DNA of 64,000 nt from Dyadobacter psychrophilus. GTDB lineage: Bacteria; Bacteroidota; Bacteroidia; Cytophagales; Spirosomataceae. A program made the translations under genes and the position numbers. The stretch is from contig NZ_FUZA01000001.1 in the NCBI RefSeq assembly GCF_900167945.1, positions 1,364,001 through 1,428,000 on the forward strand, in the 5' to 3' direction. Under the pieces are notes generated by a model. It had not been told where the DNA came from. It was given only the letters and a program-made list of their open reading frames with translations, and searched no databases. Shown here in pieces: positions 45,680 to 54,074 of this stretch; position 1 is the stretch's first letter; the number at the start of each line of letters is the position of its first letter.

Positions 45680-45712
45680 AAAACATGGGTTTTATGCTTT
45701 TAGACGTCACAT
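45668..45712. repeat. Nested inverted repeat over the start codon of the T9SS protein gene
   Basis: Outer arms ATGTGACGTC (45668-45677) and GACGTCACAT (45703-45712) are perfect complements. Inner arms ATAAAAC / GTTTTAT (45678-45684 and 45689-45695) form a second stem with a four-base loop. The start codon lies at 45677-45679. It could be an operator or an RNA structure that hides the translation start. Confidence 0.7.
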
Positions 45713-45747
45713 CTTTGTAATGGTCACAAAGTTTTTTCAGTAAATTT

Positions 45748-47289
45748 TCATCTGCTCCTTCCGGCCTCCCTAATCTTCGCCAATTCTGCTGCCATAGTCT
45801 TCACTTTGGCCGGATATTTGGCTGCCAGATTTGTTTTTTCTCCCAAATCTTTGCTCAGATCGTAAAGTTGCGGAGCCTGATTATTTCCTGTATCCGTATT
45901 CGTAAGCTCCTGAATAGCTTTTCCTTCTCTGGGCTCGATATATTTCCAGTTTTCTCTGGTGATAGACAATGCTCCGCCTTGTTTTATAAGATAGGGCCTA
46001 CCCGTTTTCGATTTTCCCAGGATAGCGTCAATCGTGTTAAAGCTATCCGGAGCGTCATCAACTTCTATTTTTTGTTGAAAAAAATTGGCGAAAGATGAAA
46101 GCATATCGATCTGACAGATCAATGCATCCGAAACGGTTCCCGGCTTGATCGTCTGAGGCCAGCGCGCGAGCCAGGGCACGCGGCTTCCTCCCTCGAACGC
46201 ACTATATTTCCCTCCTCTTAATGCGCCGGCGGGTTTGTGACCTTTGGCCAATTCCACTGCTTTATCCGCATAACCGTCGTCCAAAACGGGACCGTTGTCG
46301 CTCGAAAAAATAATTAATGTGCTTTCAGCTAATTTCAGTTCATCCAGCTTTTTCAGGATCTCACCCACAGTCCAGTCCATTTGCAGGATCACATCGCCGC
46401 GCAAGCCCATCTGGCTTTTGCCTTTAAACTGGCTGCTGGGCATTCTGGGAACGTGTATATCATTCAGTGAGAAATAGAGAAAAAACGGGGTCTTTTGATT
46501 TTCTTCTATAAACTGTTCGGCTTTGCTTAAAAACACATGCGCAATTTCTTCGTCCGTCCAGCGGGTTTGTTTCCCGCCCGTCATCCATCCGATGCGGCCT
46601 ATGCCATTCACGATGGTGTTATTATGGCCGTGATTCGGCGATGCGGGCAATTTCAGCAGATCAGGATTTTCCAAACCTGTGGGTTCGTTGCCTATCTTTT
46701 TAGCATAATCCACCATTATCGGATCCGATTTATCCAAACCCTGCACATCATGATTTTCTATGAAAACCGTTGGGACACGATCGGAGGTTGCGGGAAAAAA
46801 GTAAGCGTAATCGAAGCCGGTCTCATTCGGGCCTTTCGTAATGGGCTCGTTCCAGTTGATCTGCTTGTTATTTTCACCTAGTCCCAAATGCCATTTACCG
46901 ACAGAGGCGGTTTTATAACCTGCATTTTGAAACGCTTTGGGCAGAGTCAGCCGATCCGTCGGAATGATCAACGATGCATCGCCCGGTAAAACACCTGTTC
47001 CTTTCTGCCGCCAGGGATATTTTCCTGTTAATAATCCAAACCGCGAAGGCGTACAAGTTGCAGACGTCGTGTGCGCATTTGTAAAACGAATTCCCTCTTT
47101 GCCAATCCGGTCAATGTTCGGCGTAGCGATTTTAGTAGCTCCATAACTGCTCAGATCCCCATAGCCCACATCGTCGGCATAAATGAAAATCACATTAGGT
47201 TTTTGCTGCTTTTTTTGGGCAAATGTGCTCGTTGAAAATAGTATAGCCGCCCAGACGGCGAAAAGTGTAGAGAAGGAATTTCTTTTCAT
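45748..47289 (-). CDS. Sulfatase (arylsulfatase family, formylglycine type)
   Basis: A 513-residue exported sulfatase starting at the ATG at 47289; the open frame runs 81 codons further up without protein-like character. A signal peptide ends near residue 25 (STSTFAQ). Metal-binding Asp39-Asp40 (IYADDVGYGD) and the formylglycine motif C79-T-P-S-R83 are intact, with the GKWHLGL motif and SSDNGPVLDDG further on. Maturation needs a formylglycine-generating or anSME enzyme, not in the window. It would remove sulfate esters from glycans in the periplasm or outside. It lies next to the T9SS-sorted gene and 68 bases upstream of it on the same strand. Confidence 0.94.
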   Translation of the reverse strand: MKRNSFSTLFAVWAAILFSTSTFAQKKQQKPNVIFIYADDVGYGDLSSYGATKIATPNIDRIGKEGIRFTNAHTTSATCTPSRFGLLTGKYPWRQKGTGVLPGDASLIIPTDRLTLPKAFQNAGYKTASVGKWHLGLGENNKQINWNEPITKGPNETGFDYAYFFPATSDRVPTVFIENHDVQGLDKSDPIMVDYAKKIGNEPTGLENPDLLKLPASPNHGHNNTIVNGIGRIGWMTGGKQTRWTDEEIAHVFLSKAEQFIEENQKTPFFLYFSLNDIHVPRMPSSQFKGKSQMGLRGDVILQMDWTVGEILKKLDELKLAESTLIIFSSDNGPVLDDGYADKAVELAKGHKPAGALRGGKYSAFEGGSRVPWLARWPQTIKPGTVSDALICQIDMLSSFANFFQQKIEVDDAPDSFNTIDAILGKSKTGRPYLIKQGGALSITRENWKYIEPREGKAIQELTNTDTGNNQAPQLYDLSKDLGEKTNLAAKYPAKVKTMAAELAKIREAGRSR

Positions 47290-47391
47290 GAACGGATAAG
47301 ACCAGAAGTGTTTTGCAAGAATAAAAATTATAAGGGCTTTTTTATTTGTAGAAAAAATCTGAAATTCACATGGCACTAACATACATAGACA

Positions 47392-47550
47392 ATGGAAATT
47401 CGAACCAAAATCAGACCAACAAAACCTCCTAGGCCAGAGGAAAGGCGGTTTAAGACTGTGGAGGAGTTGGGGAAGTTTAAGAACGATCAGTTGATGGAGA
47501 TTCTTAAAAATGTTGACCTCTCTTTCTTTCAAGGACCGAAGAATCGATAA
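47392..47550 (+). CDS. Small ORF (52 aa), hypothetical
   Basis: A 52-codon plus-strand frame (MEIRTKIRPTKPPRPEERRF at the start, ending FFQGPKNR), rich in Arg, Lys, Pro and Glu. It starts about 100 bases from the divergent sulfatase start and is followed at once by a strong hairpin that could end it. Composition is protein-like, with a helical stretch VEELGKFKNDQLMEILKNV. I know no family for it. Confidence 0.5.
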   Translation: MEIRTKIRPTKPPRPEERRFKTVEELGKFKNDQLMEILKNVDLSFFQGPKNR

Positions 47551-47593
47551 AATAAAACCTGCCAGATACGATTTGGCAGGTTTTATTTTATCT
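47551..47593. terminator. Bidirectional terminator
   Basis: Long arms AAATAAAACCTGCCA / TGGCAGGTTTTATTT around a short loop, with T-rich ends on both strands. It serves the 52-aa ORF (plus) and the GH5-like gene (minus, stop at 47605), ending the large glycan operon. Confidence 0.85.
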
Positions 47594-47604
47594 GGAGCGC
47601 CTTC

Positions 47605-48753
47605 TTACTTAGCCGCAGTCAAGTTCTTAATCAACTCAACTTCATCCTTTTTATACGGCGTTCCGTCTTTGCGGAAAATATCGTGGAACCAGAGTTCTGG
47701 CTCGGATGTGTAGGTTTTCTTCCAGCTGTCCCAGGGATAGATCGTCTGAGATTTCCCGTCAACAAGTCCCCAGTTGATGGCCCCAACATTGTATTTTTTG
47801 GCGATGGGCAAAGAGCCTTTGAAAAAGCTGCCGTTTCCGCGCGACATGTATTCTGTGCAAATCATCGGTCGGTCGTAACGTTGCAATTGCTTAATGCGCT
47901 TTTCGAAATCCGCAGCGTCCTGATAATTGTGGAAGGAAACAATATCCGATTGCTCAATCATGAGTTTTTCGATAGATTTCAGGGTTTCATGAGAAGTCCA
48001 GTCGCCATCCCAAATTCCGGCAGTCAATGGCTGCGAAGGATCCACACTACGCGCCCAAACGAACGCCTTTTCAAGTAATGGCAGCACGTAGTCCACTTTG
48101 TTGGGTAATTCCACTTTGCCGTAAGAGCTTGTATTGGGATTATCCGGTTCATTCCACACGTCCCAGCCCAGCACGCGGTCATCCTTTCTGAACGCCTTAA
48201 TTGTTCCCTTTACATATCTTTCGAGACGCGGATATTTTGTGCTGTCTTTCAGCACTTCAAGTCCCGGGCTTTGCACCCAGCCTGAATTATGAACGCCAGG
48301 TTTTGGCGCCCGCTGTTTTCCAAGCTTCGGAAAAGGGTCCCAGCATGAATCAAACAAAACAAACAGAGGCTTGATTTTATGCTTTTCCGCGATGTCCAGA
48401 AATACGTCGAGACGCTGCACAAAACCGGCTGAATCTTCCTCAAATAGCAAATCATGCAAATAAACACGCATCGTGTTCATGCCAATTTCCTCTGCCCAGC
48501 CCAGTTCTTTGTCGATTGTAGCTGTGTCAAAATCGGCCTTTTGGAACATTTCGAGCTGGTTAATGGCAGTGCTTGGCAAAAAGTCAGCTCCTACAAGCCA
48601 ACCTTGCTTACCGTACCATTCTTTTGCCTGCTCTTTTGTCCAGATTTCACGCGGGACGATTACTTCTTCCTTGGCAGCTTCTTCCTTTTTCGCGCAATTT
48701 TGAAACGAAAGACAAATGAGGAGCGCCCAGACTGTTGTTTTTAAAAATTTCAT
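47605..48753 (-). CDS. GH5-like (clan A) glycoside hydrolase lipoprotein
   Basis: A 382-residue exported lipoprotein (Cys20, SFQNC) with a clan-A TIM-barrel glycosidase. The acid/base Glu is E202 in WDVWNEPDNPN and the nucleophile is probably E301 in ICTEYMSR. The overall pattern (GWLVGADFLPSTAINQLEMF, MNTMRVYLHDL, PLFVLFDSCWD) resembles proteins annotated as 1,4-beta-xylanase or cellulase-like. Substrate is uncertain; xylan, mannan or beta-glucan are possible. It is the last gene of the long array starting beyond the right edge, 24 bases after the GH43-type gene. Confidence 0.82.
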   Translation of the reverse strand: MKFLKTTVWALLICLSFQNCAKKEEAAKEEVIVPREIWTKEQAKEWYGKQGWLVGADFLPSTAINQLEMFQKADFDTATIDKELGWAEEIGMNTMRVYLHDLLFEEDSAGFVQRLDVFLDIAEKHKIKPLFVLFDSCWDPFPKLGKQRAPKPGVHNSGWVQSPGLEVLKDSTKYPRLERYVKGTIKAFRKDDRVLGWDVWNEPDNPNTSSYGKVELPNKVDYVLPLLEKAFVWARSVDPSQPLTAGIWDGDWTSHETLKSIEKLMIEQSDIVSFHNYQDAADFEKRIKQLQRYDRPMICTEYMSRGNGSFFKGSLPIAKKYNVGAINWGLVDGKSQTIYPWDSWKKTYTSEPELWFHDIFRKDGTPYKKDEVELIKNLTAAK

Positions 48754-48777
48754 TCCGTTAAGGATTTTAAATTATAA

Positions 48778-49833
48778 CTATTTTAAAAGAGGTGCAGCCG
48801 TCTTTTCTATACTTGGCTGCGCATTGAGAATTTCTGGCCAGTTGTCTTTCCAGGTTACTTTATCTAGCATTAAAACGCGACGGTTTGCACCTGTGGAAAC
48901 AGTTGGTTTGCTTCTGTCGATGGCATGATAAAGCAGCCAGTCGGTTCCTGCATTATCGGTTATTAGTCTTGCATTGTGACCCGTTCCCGCGTATTTTTCG
49001 TTGGGTTGGATCAACGTCGATCCTGTGTTACGTTCCTTTAAATCTTTTCCGTCTTTATCCAAATACGGCCCGGTAACATTCTTCGAACGACCGACCCGGA
49101 TATGATATCTGCTTTTGGCGCCATCACAGCAATTTTCCCGGGAACCGAAGAAGTAATAGTAATCGCCTTTTTTCTGGATCATCACCGCTTCGAAATCCCC
49201 GGCTGCAATCTTGAATTTTTTGGAAAGATCCGGAACCGTTTTGCCATCAGCCGACAGTTCAACACCATAAGTGCCTTGGGTAGGCGCATTGCTGTAACTT
49301 CCCCAGAAAACGTATTTTTTGCCTTCGGCTTCCATGTAAAACGGGTCAATGGAATTTGGTACATTGACTTCATCACTTAAAAACAGCTTTCCCAGATCAT
49401 TGAATGGTCCAGCCGCCGAATCCGCCACTGCCAGCCCAACGCCCGGATTTGAATCGCCCCAGGTTGAATATGCGTAATACATATAGTATTTCCCGTTCAC
49501 CTTTACCACATCAGGAGCCCAGATGCCGCCTTTTTCTTTCCAGGAAGGTTTTTTGAGAAACGCATCTTTGACAAAATCCCATTTCACAAGATCTTTCGAA
49601 CGGACCACCGGGATCAAATGTGCGCCTTTGCCATCGCCCCAATCATCCATTGTTCCATAGGCGTAAAACCAGCCGTCCTCTGCTTTAACAACCGTAGGAT
49701 CGGCTAAAATCGGTTCGAAGACAGGGTTTTGATAACTTGACTTTTCAGTGACAACCTGTTTCTCGGCGGTTTGGCAAAAGGCCGGATCAGTCAATGCGAT
49801 AACGCCAAAAACTGCAAAAAGTATTTTATTCAT
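48778..49833 (-). CDS. Glycoside hydrolase family 43-type protein
   Basis: A 351-residue exported five-bladed beta-propeller with a signal peptide to about residue 20 (PAFCQ). GH43 residues: the catalytic base Asp in FEPILADPTVVK, the second Asp in NVPNSIDPFYME, and the acid Glu in AAGDFEAVMIQK. GH43 enzymes remove arabinose or xylose side residues, which would feed xylA-type metabolism. The gene follows the PHP-like gene by 29 bases and precedes the GH5-like gene by 24. Confidence 0.88.
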   Translation of the reverse strand: MNKILFAVFGVIALTDPAFCQTAEKQVVTEKSSYQNPVFEPILADPTVVKAEDGWFYAYGTMDDWGDGKGAHLIPVVRSKDLVKWDFVKDAFLKKPSWKEKGGIWAPDVVKVNGKYYMYYAYSTWGDSNPGVGLAVADSAAGPFNDLGKLFLSDEVNVPNSIDPFYMEAEGKKYVFWGSYSNAPTQGTYGVELSADGKTVPDLSKKFKIAAGDFEAVMIQKKGDYYYFFGSRENCCDGAKSRYHIRVGRSKNVTGPYLDKDGKDLKERNTGSTLIQPNEKYAGTGHNARLITDNAGTDWLLYHAIDRSKPTVSTGANRRVLMLDKVTWKDNWPEILNAQPSIEKTAAPLLK

Positions 49834-49862
49834 TTGCTCAAAAACATTTGTAGAAAGCCGGC

Positions 49863-51968
49863 CTATTCAAGCCAGATAATTTGTGTAAATGCGCCATTGG
49901 CAGCAACGTCCCAAACTTCAACCCGCACCCATTTTCTGTTTTTCAGATTTTTGGTAAAAGTAAACGACTTTTCTCCGAATGCCTCCGTGTCATTCAGATT
50001 AATCACATCATGGAAAACCTCTTTCCCATCGCCAGAAATTACTTCTGCATGGTTCAGCGGGAACGTCCATTTTGCATTCAATTTGATCTCGACATTCCCT
50101 TTGGCATCCACTTTCGTGGTCTCACCGGACGTTACATTATTAATAGTGAATGATGGCAGCAAGATTTCACCCGTTGAAACAAAAAATTTGCCCTTTTCCA
50201 TGGCGTCCAGCAAAGGTTGCCAGCCGTCTTCAAACTTCGGCATTTGTTCCAATTGCATGTAATTAACATTCAAATGCCCATAAAGCTCATAATTTGGCTC
50301 TATCCGAAACAGGTCTGCCTCTGCGATCACATATTTCTTCTGTCCCCAATTGGCCATATCGTCCATCAGGTCCAGCACGCGTTTGCCTAATTTTGGTTGA
50401 GACAAATCCGCTGGCATTGCTTTCCAGGCTGCTCCCAAAAAACGGTCCGATTTATAGAATGCTTCATCTTTATATTTATCTGGAAAGCCCGTTGAACCTT
50501 TTGTTCTCGCATGGGCAGTCCAGGCGAGACCCTTTTCCAGTTCGAGCAGTTTTAACATTTCATCCTTATTTCCAATGCGGTAAAGCTTGCCGTAGGTTGA
50601 ATTTTCTTCAACAAAAGGTTGACTTTTTTCCCGCGACATTAACCAGTAGACGGGTTTTGGAAAAATATTCATCCAATGTCCCCCAAAAAAATTGTTAGGC
50701 TCTTCGCCCGGTAAAAGCAGGAAATTTCCGTCGGAAAGACGTTTACATTCGTCAAACATCATTTTCAATTCCGGCCAGCGTTTCGCTTCGGGTCCACGCG
50801 GACTTCCCGGGCCGTGAAATTCTCCGAGATGGACAATGTTGACGCCTGTATTCCGGAATGCCTTTACAAAACCTGGCATTTCAGGAATGGGCCTGCGCGT
50901 AAGCACCTCGTCCACATGCTCCTGATGAAAGTGGCTGGACATAGTATAATAGCCTGGCAAAGGTTCATAAGTGTCGTTGTGCGTAAAAGCTTTCACTTTT
51001 TCGAGCACTTTACCATCTTTTTCAGCGCTTAACAAGCAAAAGAAATTGAATCGCTGCTGTGTTTTAGGGGGCGCATTGAACCAGGGAACCCAGCGGCGGT
51101 CGCCCAGCAAATCATGACGGAGGCCTATGCCGAAACCGGCAAACTGATTCCTGTAATTGTTGCCATACCAAATATGTTCCAGGTTATAAGCGTTGTCGAG
51201 CGGGTAAAAAAATTGGTGCGGCGCTGGAAAAACGGCTAAGCTTCCCTCCTTCCCTTCACCGACAATTGTTCGGTATTTCACAGCCATCATATGTGCCGTG
51301 TCCATCTTCGCAACCCTCAAATTCCGAACATTGCTCTCTGTATCAGACCAAAACAGATTCTCCCATGGCGATTGCTGACTTACCAGTCCGGGACTTACCA
51401 GTCCGGGACTTACTAGTCCGGCATCATAAACCACCGCCAGCGAATCCACATCGGTGGCCATTACAGCAGCAACGTTCATTAACGGGCTGCCATTGTAAAG
51501 GGTAAAATTATACGAGCCTGAAAAAGGTCCTCCCGTTGCGCCTGAGACGATAATCTCCGTGTGAGAGCCGGAACTTACAACTTTCACCCCGGTTTTATCC
51601 ATCTTTACAGGGTAAGTTTTATAAGGCAGATAGGCCGTTTTATCAAAGAAAATATTCCAACCGTTTTGCGAAACAAGGTCGCGCTTGCCGACTGTAAGAA
51701 TAATGGCGGGATCCAGGTTTTTTGCGATGGTTTTGTAAGCATTATTTTTCCCGATCACCAAACTGCTGATAACAGGCTGACCTTTGCTCAGATCAATGAT
51801 AATTTTTCCGGATTCTGCATTTCCCGCGGGCCATTCCACGTGCAGCAAATTGCCTTCGTTTGTAAGCTTAACTCCCTTCTTTTTATCAAAACCAGTCAAA
51901 TCAACCGGGATTTGACCATAAGCAAGCATATTGGATAAGACAAAAAGGAACGACAGGACTTTACGCAT
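49863..51968 (-). CDS. Large exported protein with PHP-like metallohydrolase region, unknown function
   Basis: A 701-residue exported protein (signal peptide to about residue 18). The central-to-C-terminal part (about 340-620) has spaced His, Glu and Asp motifs (SSHFHQEHVDE, VNIVHLGEFHGPG, LLPGEEPNNFFGGHWMNIF, GLAWTAHARTKG) like PHP-fold phosphoesterases of the CehA/McbA type, often found with glycan genes. The N-terminal 300 residues are beta-rich. A stretch at about residues 183-197 is three copies of GLVSP coded by a 15-base tandem repeat. The C-terminus ends in a beta-sandwich-like segment. I cannot name the reaction. Confidence 0.6.
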   Translation of the reverse strand: MRKVLSFLFVLSNMLAYGQIPVDLTGFDKKKGVKLTNEGNLLHVEWPAGNAESGKIIIDLSKGQPVISSLVIGKNNAYKTIAKNLDPAIILTVGKRDLVSQNGWNIFFDKTAYLPYKTYPVKMDKTGVKVVSSGSHTEIIVSGATGGPFSGSYNFTLYNGSPLMNVAAVMATDVDSLAVVYDAGLVSPGLVSPGLVSQQSPWENLFWSDTESNVRNLRVAKMDTAHMMAVKYRTIVGEGKEGSLAVFPAPHQFFYPLDNAYNLEHIWYGNNYRNQFAGFGIGLRHDLLGDRRWVPWFNAPPKTQQRFNFFCLLSAEKDGKVLEKVKAFTHNDTYEPLPGYYTMSSHFHQEHVDEVLTRRPIPEMPGFVKAFRNTGVNIVHLGEFHGPGSPRGPEAKRWPELKMMFDECKRLSDGNFLLLPGEEPNNFFGGHWMNIFPKPVYWLMSREKSQPFVEENSTYGKLYRIGNKDEMLKLLELEKGLAWTAHARTKGSTGFPDKYKDEAFYKSDRFLGAAWKAMPADLSQPKLGKRVLDLMDDMANWGQKKYVIAEADLFRIEPNYELYGHLNVNYMQLEQMPKFEDGWQPLLDAMEKGKFFVSTGEILLPSFTINNVTSGETTKVDAKGNVEIKLNAKWTFPLNHAEVISGDGKEVFHDVINLNDTEAFGEKSFTFTKNLKNRKWVRVEVWDVAANGAFTQIIWLE
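51377..51422 (-). repeat. 15-bp coding tandem repeat (GLVSP x3)
   Basis: Three almost identical 15-base units (GGACT[A/G]GTAAGTCCC on the coding strand) code for GLVSPGLVSPGLVS. It may vary in copy number between strains, since in-frame units change only the length of a loop. Confidence 0.85.
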
Positions 51969-51979
51969 ACTTTGAAATT

Positions 51980-52828
51980 TTAAGAAAACATTTTTTTATA
52001 AAAGGCCAAGCCTTCTTCGGCCAGTTCGTCGGCACTATTAGCAAGCGGACGCCAGATGCACGCCGCACGCGCAAGCTCTTTTGAAGGCTGACCGAAAGTT
52101 TCAATTACAACAGCGCCATCATAACCGATTTCCACCAGCGCATCCCGGATTCCCTCCCATTCCAAATGCCCTGTCCCCGGTGTTCCGCGGTCGCTTTCGT
52201 TGCCTTGAACATGACATAGCAAGTCTTTCCCGATTTTTCGAACAGATGCCGGAATGTCCTTTTCTTCAATGTTGGAATGGAATGTGTCAAGAACAATTTT
52301 CAGATTGGGGCTGGAAACTTCCTGCACAATCGAGAGTGCCTGATCTACCGTGTTGACCATGTCTGTTTCAAAGCGGTTAAGGGGCTCTAAACCAACGACA
52401 ACGCCATGGTCAGCTGCTATTTTTCCAATTTCAACCAATGTTTCAATACACCACGCGCGTTCCTGTTTTTTCTGTTCGTCGGAAACGATCCTGGTCTTTC
52501 CAACGGCGGAATAAACCGGCCCCCCGAAGATGGGGCTTCCTACGTTTTGTGCAATTTTAATGCAGTCGATAATGTATTGTTTTCCTAGCTCGCGATGCAG
52601 AGGTTCGGTGCTGGAAATGTCACGTTCCGGCCCAAAAGCTCCGCTGACCGTGATCTTCAAATCCAGGTCGTGCGCAACGGTTTTAATTGTATCCCAATCT
52701 ATAATGTTTGTGTCTTCAACGGCTATTTCAATAATGTCATAGCCCATGTTTTTTACCTTGGTAAGCAGGTCAATGTTCTGCGTTGAGAATGGGGAAACCC
52801 AAATAAAAGTGCTTGCTCCGAATAACAT
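51980..52828 (-). CDS. Sugar isomerase/epimerase (tagatose/psicose 3-epimerase-like)
   Basis: A 282-residue TIM-barrel protein of the xylose isomerase-like/AP-endonuclease-2 fold. The four metal and catalytic positions of the ketose 3-epimerase family are visible: Glu in GLEPLNRFETD (about residue 147), Asp in VLDTFHSN (about 183), His in LCHVQGNESDRG (about 209) and Glu in VIETFG (about 244). No signal peptide, so it is cytoplasmic. Family members epimerise or isomerise free or keto-sugars, and relatives act on 3-keto-sugars. It lies 48 bases after the Gfo/Idh/MocA gene and 11 bases before the PHP-like gene. Confidence 0.88.
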   Translation of the reverse strand: MLFGASTFIWVSPFSTQNIDLLTKVKNMGYDIIEIAVEDTNIIDWDTIKTVAHDLDLKITVSGAFGPERDISSTEPLHRELGKQYIIDCIKIAQNVGSPIFGGPVYSAVGKTRIVSDEQKKQERAWCIETLVEIGKIAADHGVVVGLEPLNRFETDMVNTVDQALSIVQEVSSPNLKIVLDTFHSNIEEKDIPASVRKIGKDLLCHVQGNESDRGTPGTGHLEWEGIRDALVEIGYDGAVVIETFGQPSKELARAACIWRPLANSADELAEEGLAFYKKMFS

Positions 52829-52876
52829 TTGAAAGTCGGTTACTGATAAATTAACTCCATAATGTCAGCCTGACAT

Positions 52877-53992
52877 TTACTCAAAACTAGGCACATTAAC
52901 CCGTACGCCGCCTTTCATGGCTGATTCGTGTGCGCAAATACCGGCGCAGGTGTAATTCGCTGCCAGCGCCGCATCGACTGCGGAATCGCGGCCTTCAACG
53001 ATTGCGGCTACAAATTCCTGCACCAAATGCGGGTGAGATCCACCGTGGCCGGCTCCCTGCAGGAAGGATACATGATTCGGATCGTCTATTTTCTCGCGTT
53101 TGGTGAAATGTTTGATCGGTTCGATCAAAAGTTCGTCTGTATCGGGAACATCAATGCGTTTTGCATTTTCACCGCCGTCAAAAATGATATGACTTTCATC
53201 CTGTAACTGCTCCCATTCAAAAGACATTTTGGTCCCATATACATCGTAACTTTCCCGATACTGGCGCACTACATCAAATAAGGAACGTGTCGCTTCTGCA
53301 ACCACATCTGAGTTTTTTAATGTAAATGTGGCAGTTTCAACAGCAAACGGGGAGCCATAACGACTGGCCAGATCTTCGCTCAATCTACCTGATCCATGAC
53401 ATACAACCGTTTCAGCAATGGTGTTATTGATTTTTAAAAGTGGAGAAATCGCGTGCGTTCCGTTCAACATGGGCGGGTAACCTTTCCAATATTCGCCCCA
53501 GCCTTCCATGCTCATATCCTGAATGTGCGAGCCGCGAACAAACTGAATGCGTCCCAGTTCACCCGCCTCAGCAAGTTTCAAACCATATAAAAACTCACGC
53601 GTGTAAAGGGCAGTTTCCATCATCATGTACACTTTCCCGGAACGGCGCTTTGCTTCCACGATTGCCGTGCAGTCCTCTACGGTCATGGCCATAGGAATGG
53701 TGCAGGCGGTATGTTTTCCGGCATTCAATGATGCTAATGTCATTTTCGCGTGCTCTGGAACCGGTGTTACCACGTGGATCGCGTCTACATCTTCTCTCTT
53801 CGGAACATCTTCGAAATGTTCAAAAACCAGGCTAGGGTCCAGATTGAATTTAGCAGTCAGTTCATCACGGGTTTCTTTGCTGCGCGTACAAATTCCTACG
53901 GCTTTAATGTTCGGGTGACTTTGGTAGATGGGAATAAACTCTTTTCCAAAACCCATTCCAACGATAACGACTGTGATTTGCTTCTGACTCAT
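52877..53992 (-). CDS. Gfo/Idh/MocA-family oxidoreductase lacking the EKP lysine
   Basis: A 371-residue cytoplasmic NAD(P)-type oxidoreductase. The Rossmann start is TVVIVGMGFGKEFIPIYQ and the NAD-binding TRSKETRDEL follows. Where the family normally has EKP (with the catalytic Lys), this protein reads CTIPMAMTVEDC at about residues 95-106, so the usual Lys is missing. The His of GTHAISPLLKI is present. It may be a hydrolase, lyase or isomerase-type member, or use another residue. It is placed between the ThuA gene and the sugar isomerase/epimerase gene, so a keto-sugar substrate is likely. Confidence 0.88.
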   Translation of the reverse strand: MSQKQITVVIVGMGFGKEFIPIYQSHPNIKAVGICTRSKETRDELTAKFNLDPSLVFEHFEDVPKREDVDAIHVVTPVPEHAKMTLASLNAGKHTACTIPMAMTVEDCTAIVEAKRRSGKVYMMMETALYTREFLYGLKLAEAGELGRIQFVRGSHIQDMSMEGWGEYWKGYPPMLNGTHAISPLLKINNTIAETVVCHGSGRLSEDLASRYGSPFAVETATFTLKNSDVVAEATRSLFDVVRQYRESYDVYGTKMSFEWEQLQDESHIIFDGGENAKRIDVPDTDELLIEPIKHFTKREKIDDPNHVSFLQGAGHGGSHPHLVQEFVAAIVEGRDSAVDAALAANYTCAGICAHESAMKGGVRVNVPSFE

Positions 53993-54010
53993 TTTTATTT
54001 TTGTTTAAAT

Positions 54011-54030
54011 CCCAGGGTTGAAACCCGGGG
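54011..54030. repeat. Short imperfect palindrome (CCCAGGGTTGAAACCCGGGG)
   Basis: A stem GGGTT/AACCC with a two-base loop and GC flanks, in the 82-base gap between ThuA (minus, stop at 54075) and the Gfo/Idh/MocA start. It has the character of a dispersed intergenic repeat; no clear terminator T tract follows. Confidence 0.5.
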
Positions 54031-54074
54031 GAAGTGGTTATTTGTTTTTTAGCCTCCGATCCGGAGCAACAGGA

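Noticed and set aside
45748-47532. Longer sulfatase start at 47532
   Set aside because: The extra 81 codons have no protein character and would bury the signal peptide that begins at the ATG at 47289.
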